NCBI GenBank assembly: GCA_035771165.1
Contig: JAWNZC010000366.1
Coordinates: 75,001 to 139,000, forward strand
Reading direction: 5' to 3'
Source of the DNA: Paragorgia papillata
Taxonomy: Eukaryota > Cnidaria > Anthozoa > Scleralcyonacea > Coralliidae
Length of the DNA: 64,000 bases
How positions within the stretch are numbered: the stretch's first letter is position 1; every line of letters begins with the position of its first letter. The notes beneath the pieces were generated by a model. The model was not told where the DNA came from. It ran no database searches and saw only the letters and a list, made by a program, of their open reading frames with translations. Of this stretch, positions 63,564 through 64,000 are shown one piece after another. Position numbers and translations under genes: made by a program.

Positions 63564-64000
63564 CAATCAGTGACAAAAGTGTTGGGACACGTCAACCTAA
63601 AGGACAATACTTTCCGCTCCAATTATCCCCCGGCCCCCTTGTTCAATGTTGGTGACTCTTTAGGCGCTCGTTTTAACGCTCACTGAGTTCCTTACTGTAA
63701 ATTCAACATTGAATAGGGAGGGGGAGGGAGGGATATAATTTACTACCAAAATAATTGACAGAAATATTAGGTAAGTACCAACAATGCGAAATGTCCCAAG
63801 GTATTTTGTCACTGATTGTCTGAAAAGCTATTTTCTTTATATTGTAAAAAATGCCGTTACAGCCAACTTAGGAGCGTACTTTAAAGCCAAGAAAGCTAAA
63901 GCAATGTTATTGTAGACTAAATAAACTATTTCTGTGCAAAATTCAGTAAGGAAATATGATATTCAATAGTCCAAATGGCCCCCTGTTGTGCGTCTGTTCT
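63564..64000 (+). repeat. Second unit of the ~1.65-kb duplication, truncated by the window; starts with MITE copy 3
   Basis: The MITE is 63564-63818 and is followed by the same flank as copy 2 (CTGAAAAGCTATTTTCTTTA..). Its left neighbour is ..TTTTCGCAGA, unlike copy 2. Confidence 0.8.

Overview
The window is eukaryotic, from a metazoan. Coding regions are broken by short GT-AG introns, the DNA is AT-rich, and most of it is transposable elements (TEs) of kinds common in marine invertebrates: a KDZ (Kyakuja/Dileera/Zisupton) transposon, an Academ-like transposon, a Ty3/gypsy LTR element, several non-LTR retrotransposons, many MITEs and foldbacks, and a ~210-bp satellite. A cnidarian is the best guess from the protein families and the repeat style. 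That is an inference and another early-branching or lophotrochozoan animal is possible. There is no prokaryotic signature, rRNA or CRISPR.

Main architecture. One Ty3/gypsy copy is torn in two. Its 5' half (LTR, gag, protease, RT, RNase H) lies at 7476-10377 on the minus strand. Its 3' half (integrase, LTR) lies at 52126-53935 on the plus strand. Both outer LTR edges carry the same 5-bp target duplication (GGACT). Both halves stop at the same point in pol, where each abuts an identical 95-bp sequence (7381-7475 and 52031-52125) beginning CACCCGTTTCACC, next to a shared 7-bp GCGAGAA. These 95-mers are the terminal inverted repeats (TIRs) of a large DNA transposon ('T') that jumped into the gypsy pol gene. 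They now lie in the same orientation, so one arm has since been inverted. Just inside each TIR a gene starts and reads inward. At the right arm it is an intron-rich KDZ transposase (51963 down to 35158). At the left arm it is a six-exon gene (7326 down to 2780) whose product joins a homeodomain-like segment, an HMG-box-like segment and a complete GTF2I-type repeat. A pseudokinase gene (plus strand, ending at 1904) converges on it. T therefore looks like a cargo-bearing KDZ transposon.

Inside the KDZ transposase gene are nested insertions: a MITE in an intron, an Academ-like transposon inside that MITE (44210-51114, 3-bp TAT duplication), a CR1/L2-like LINE with a long (CTAT)n tail (39.1-42.4 kb) and a 3' LINE fragment (36.2-36.7 kb).

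The middle (10.4-35 kb) mixes the original gypsy flank, here inverted, with material of uncertain origin. It holds remnants of an integrase-core-like transposase (10.7-13.3 kb), an RTE-like LINE (15.2-18.2 kb), a LINE fragment (18.9-20.2 kb), and two satellite arrays in opposite orientations (20.35-21.2 and 32.2-33.7 kb). It also holds a ubiquitin-specific-protease/Ulp1 gene fragment (31.5-32.2 kb), a Ulp1 protease fused to an immunoglobulin-like domain (23.35-24.1 kb), an uncharacterised 820-residue two-exon gene (24.8-27.7 kb) and an unidentified frameshifted gene (28.7-29.4 kb).

Right of the gypsy 3' LTR (53.94-64 kb) are a palindrome-rich foldback cluster, mariner-type MITEs, an alpha-kinase domain spread over small minus-strand exons (57.06-59.9 kb), and the start of a 1.65-kb duplication that runs off the window.
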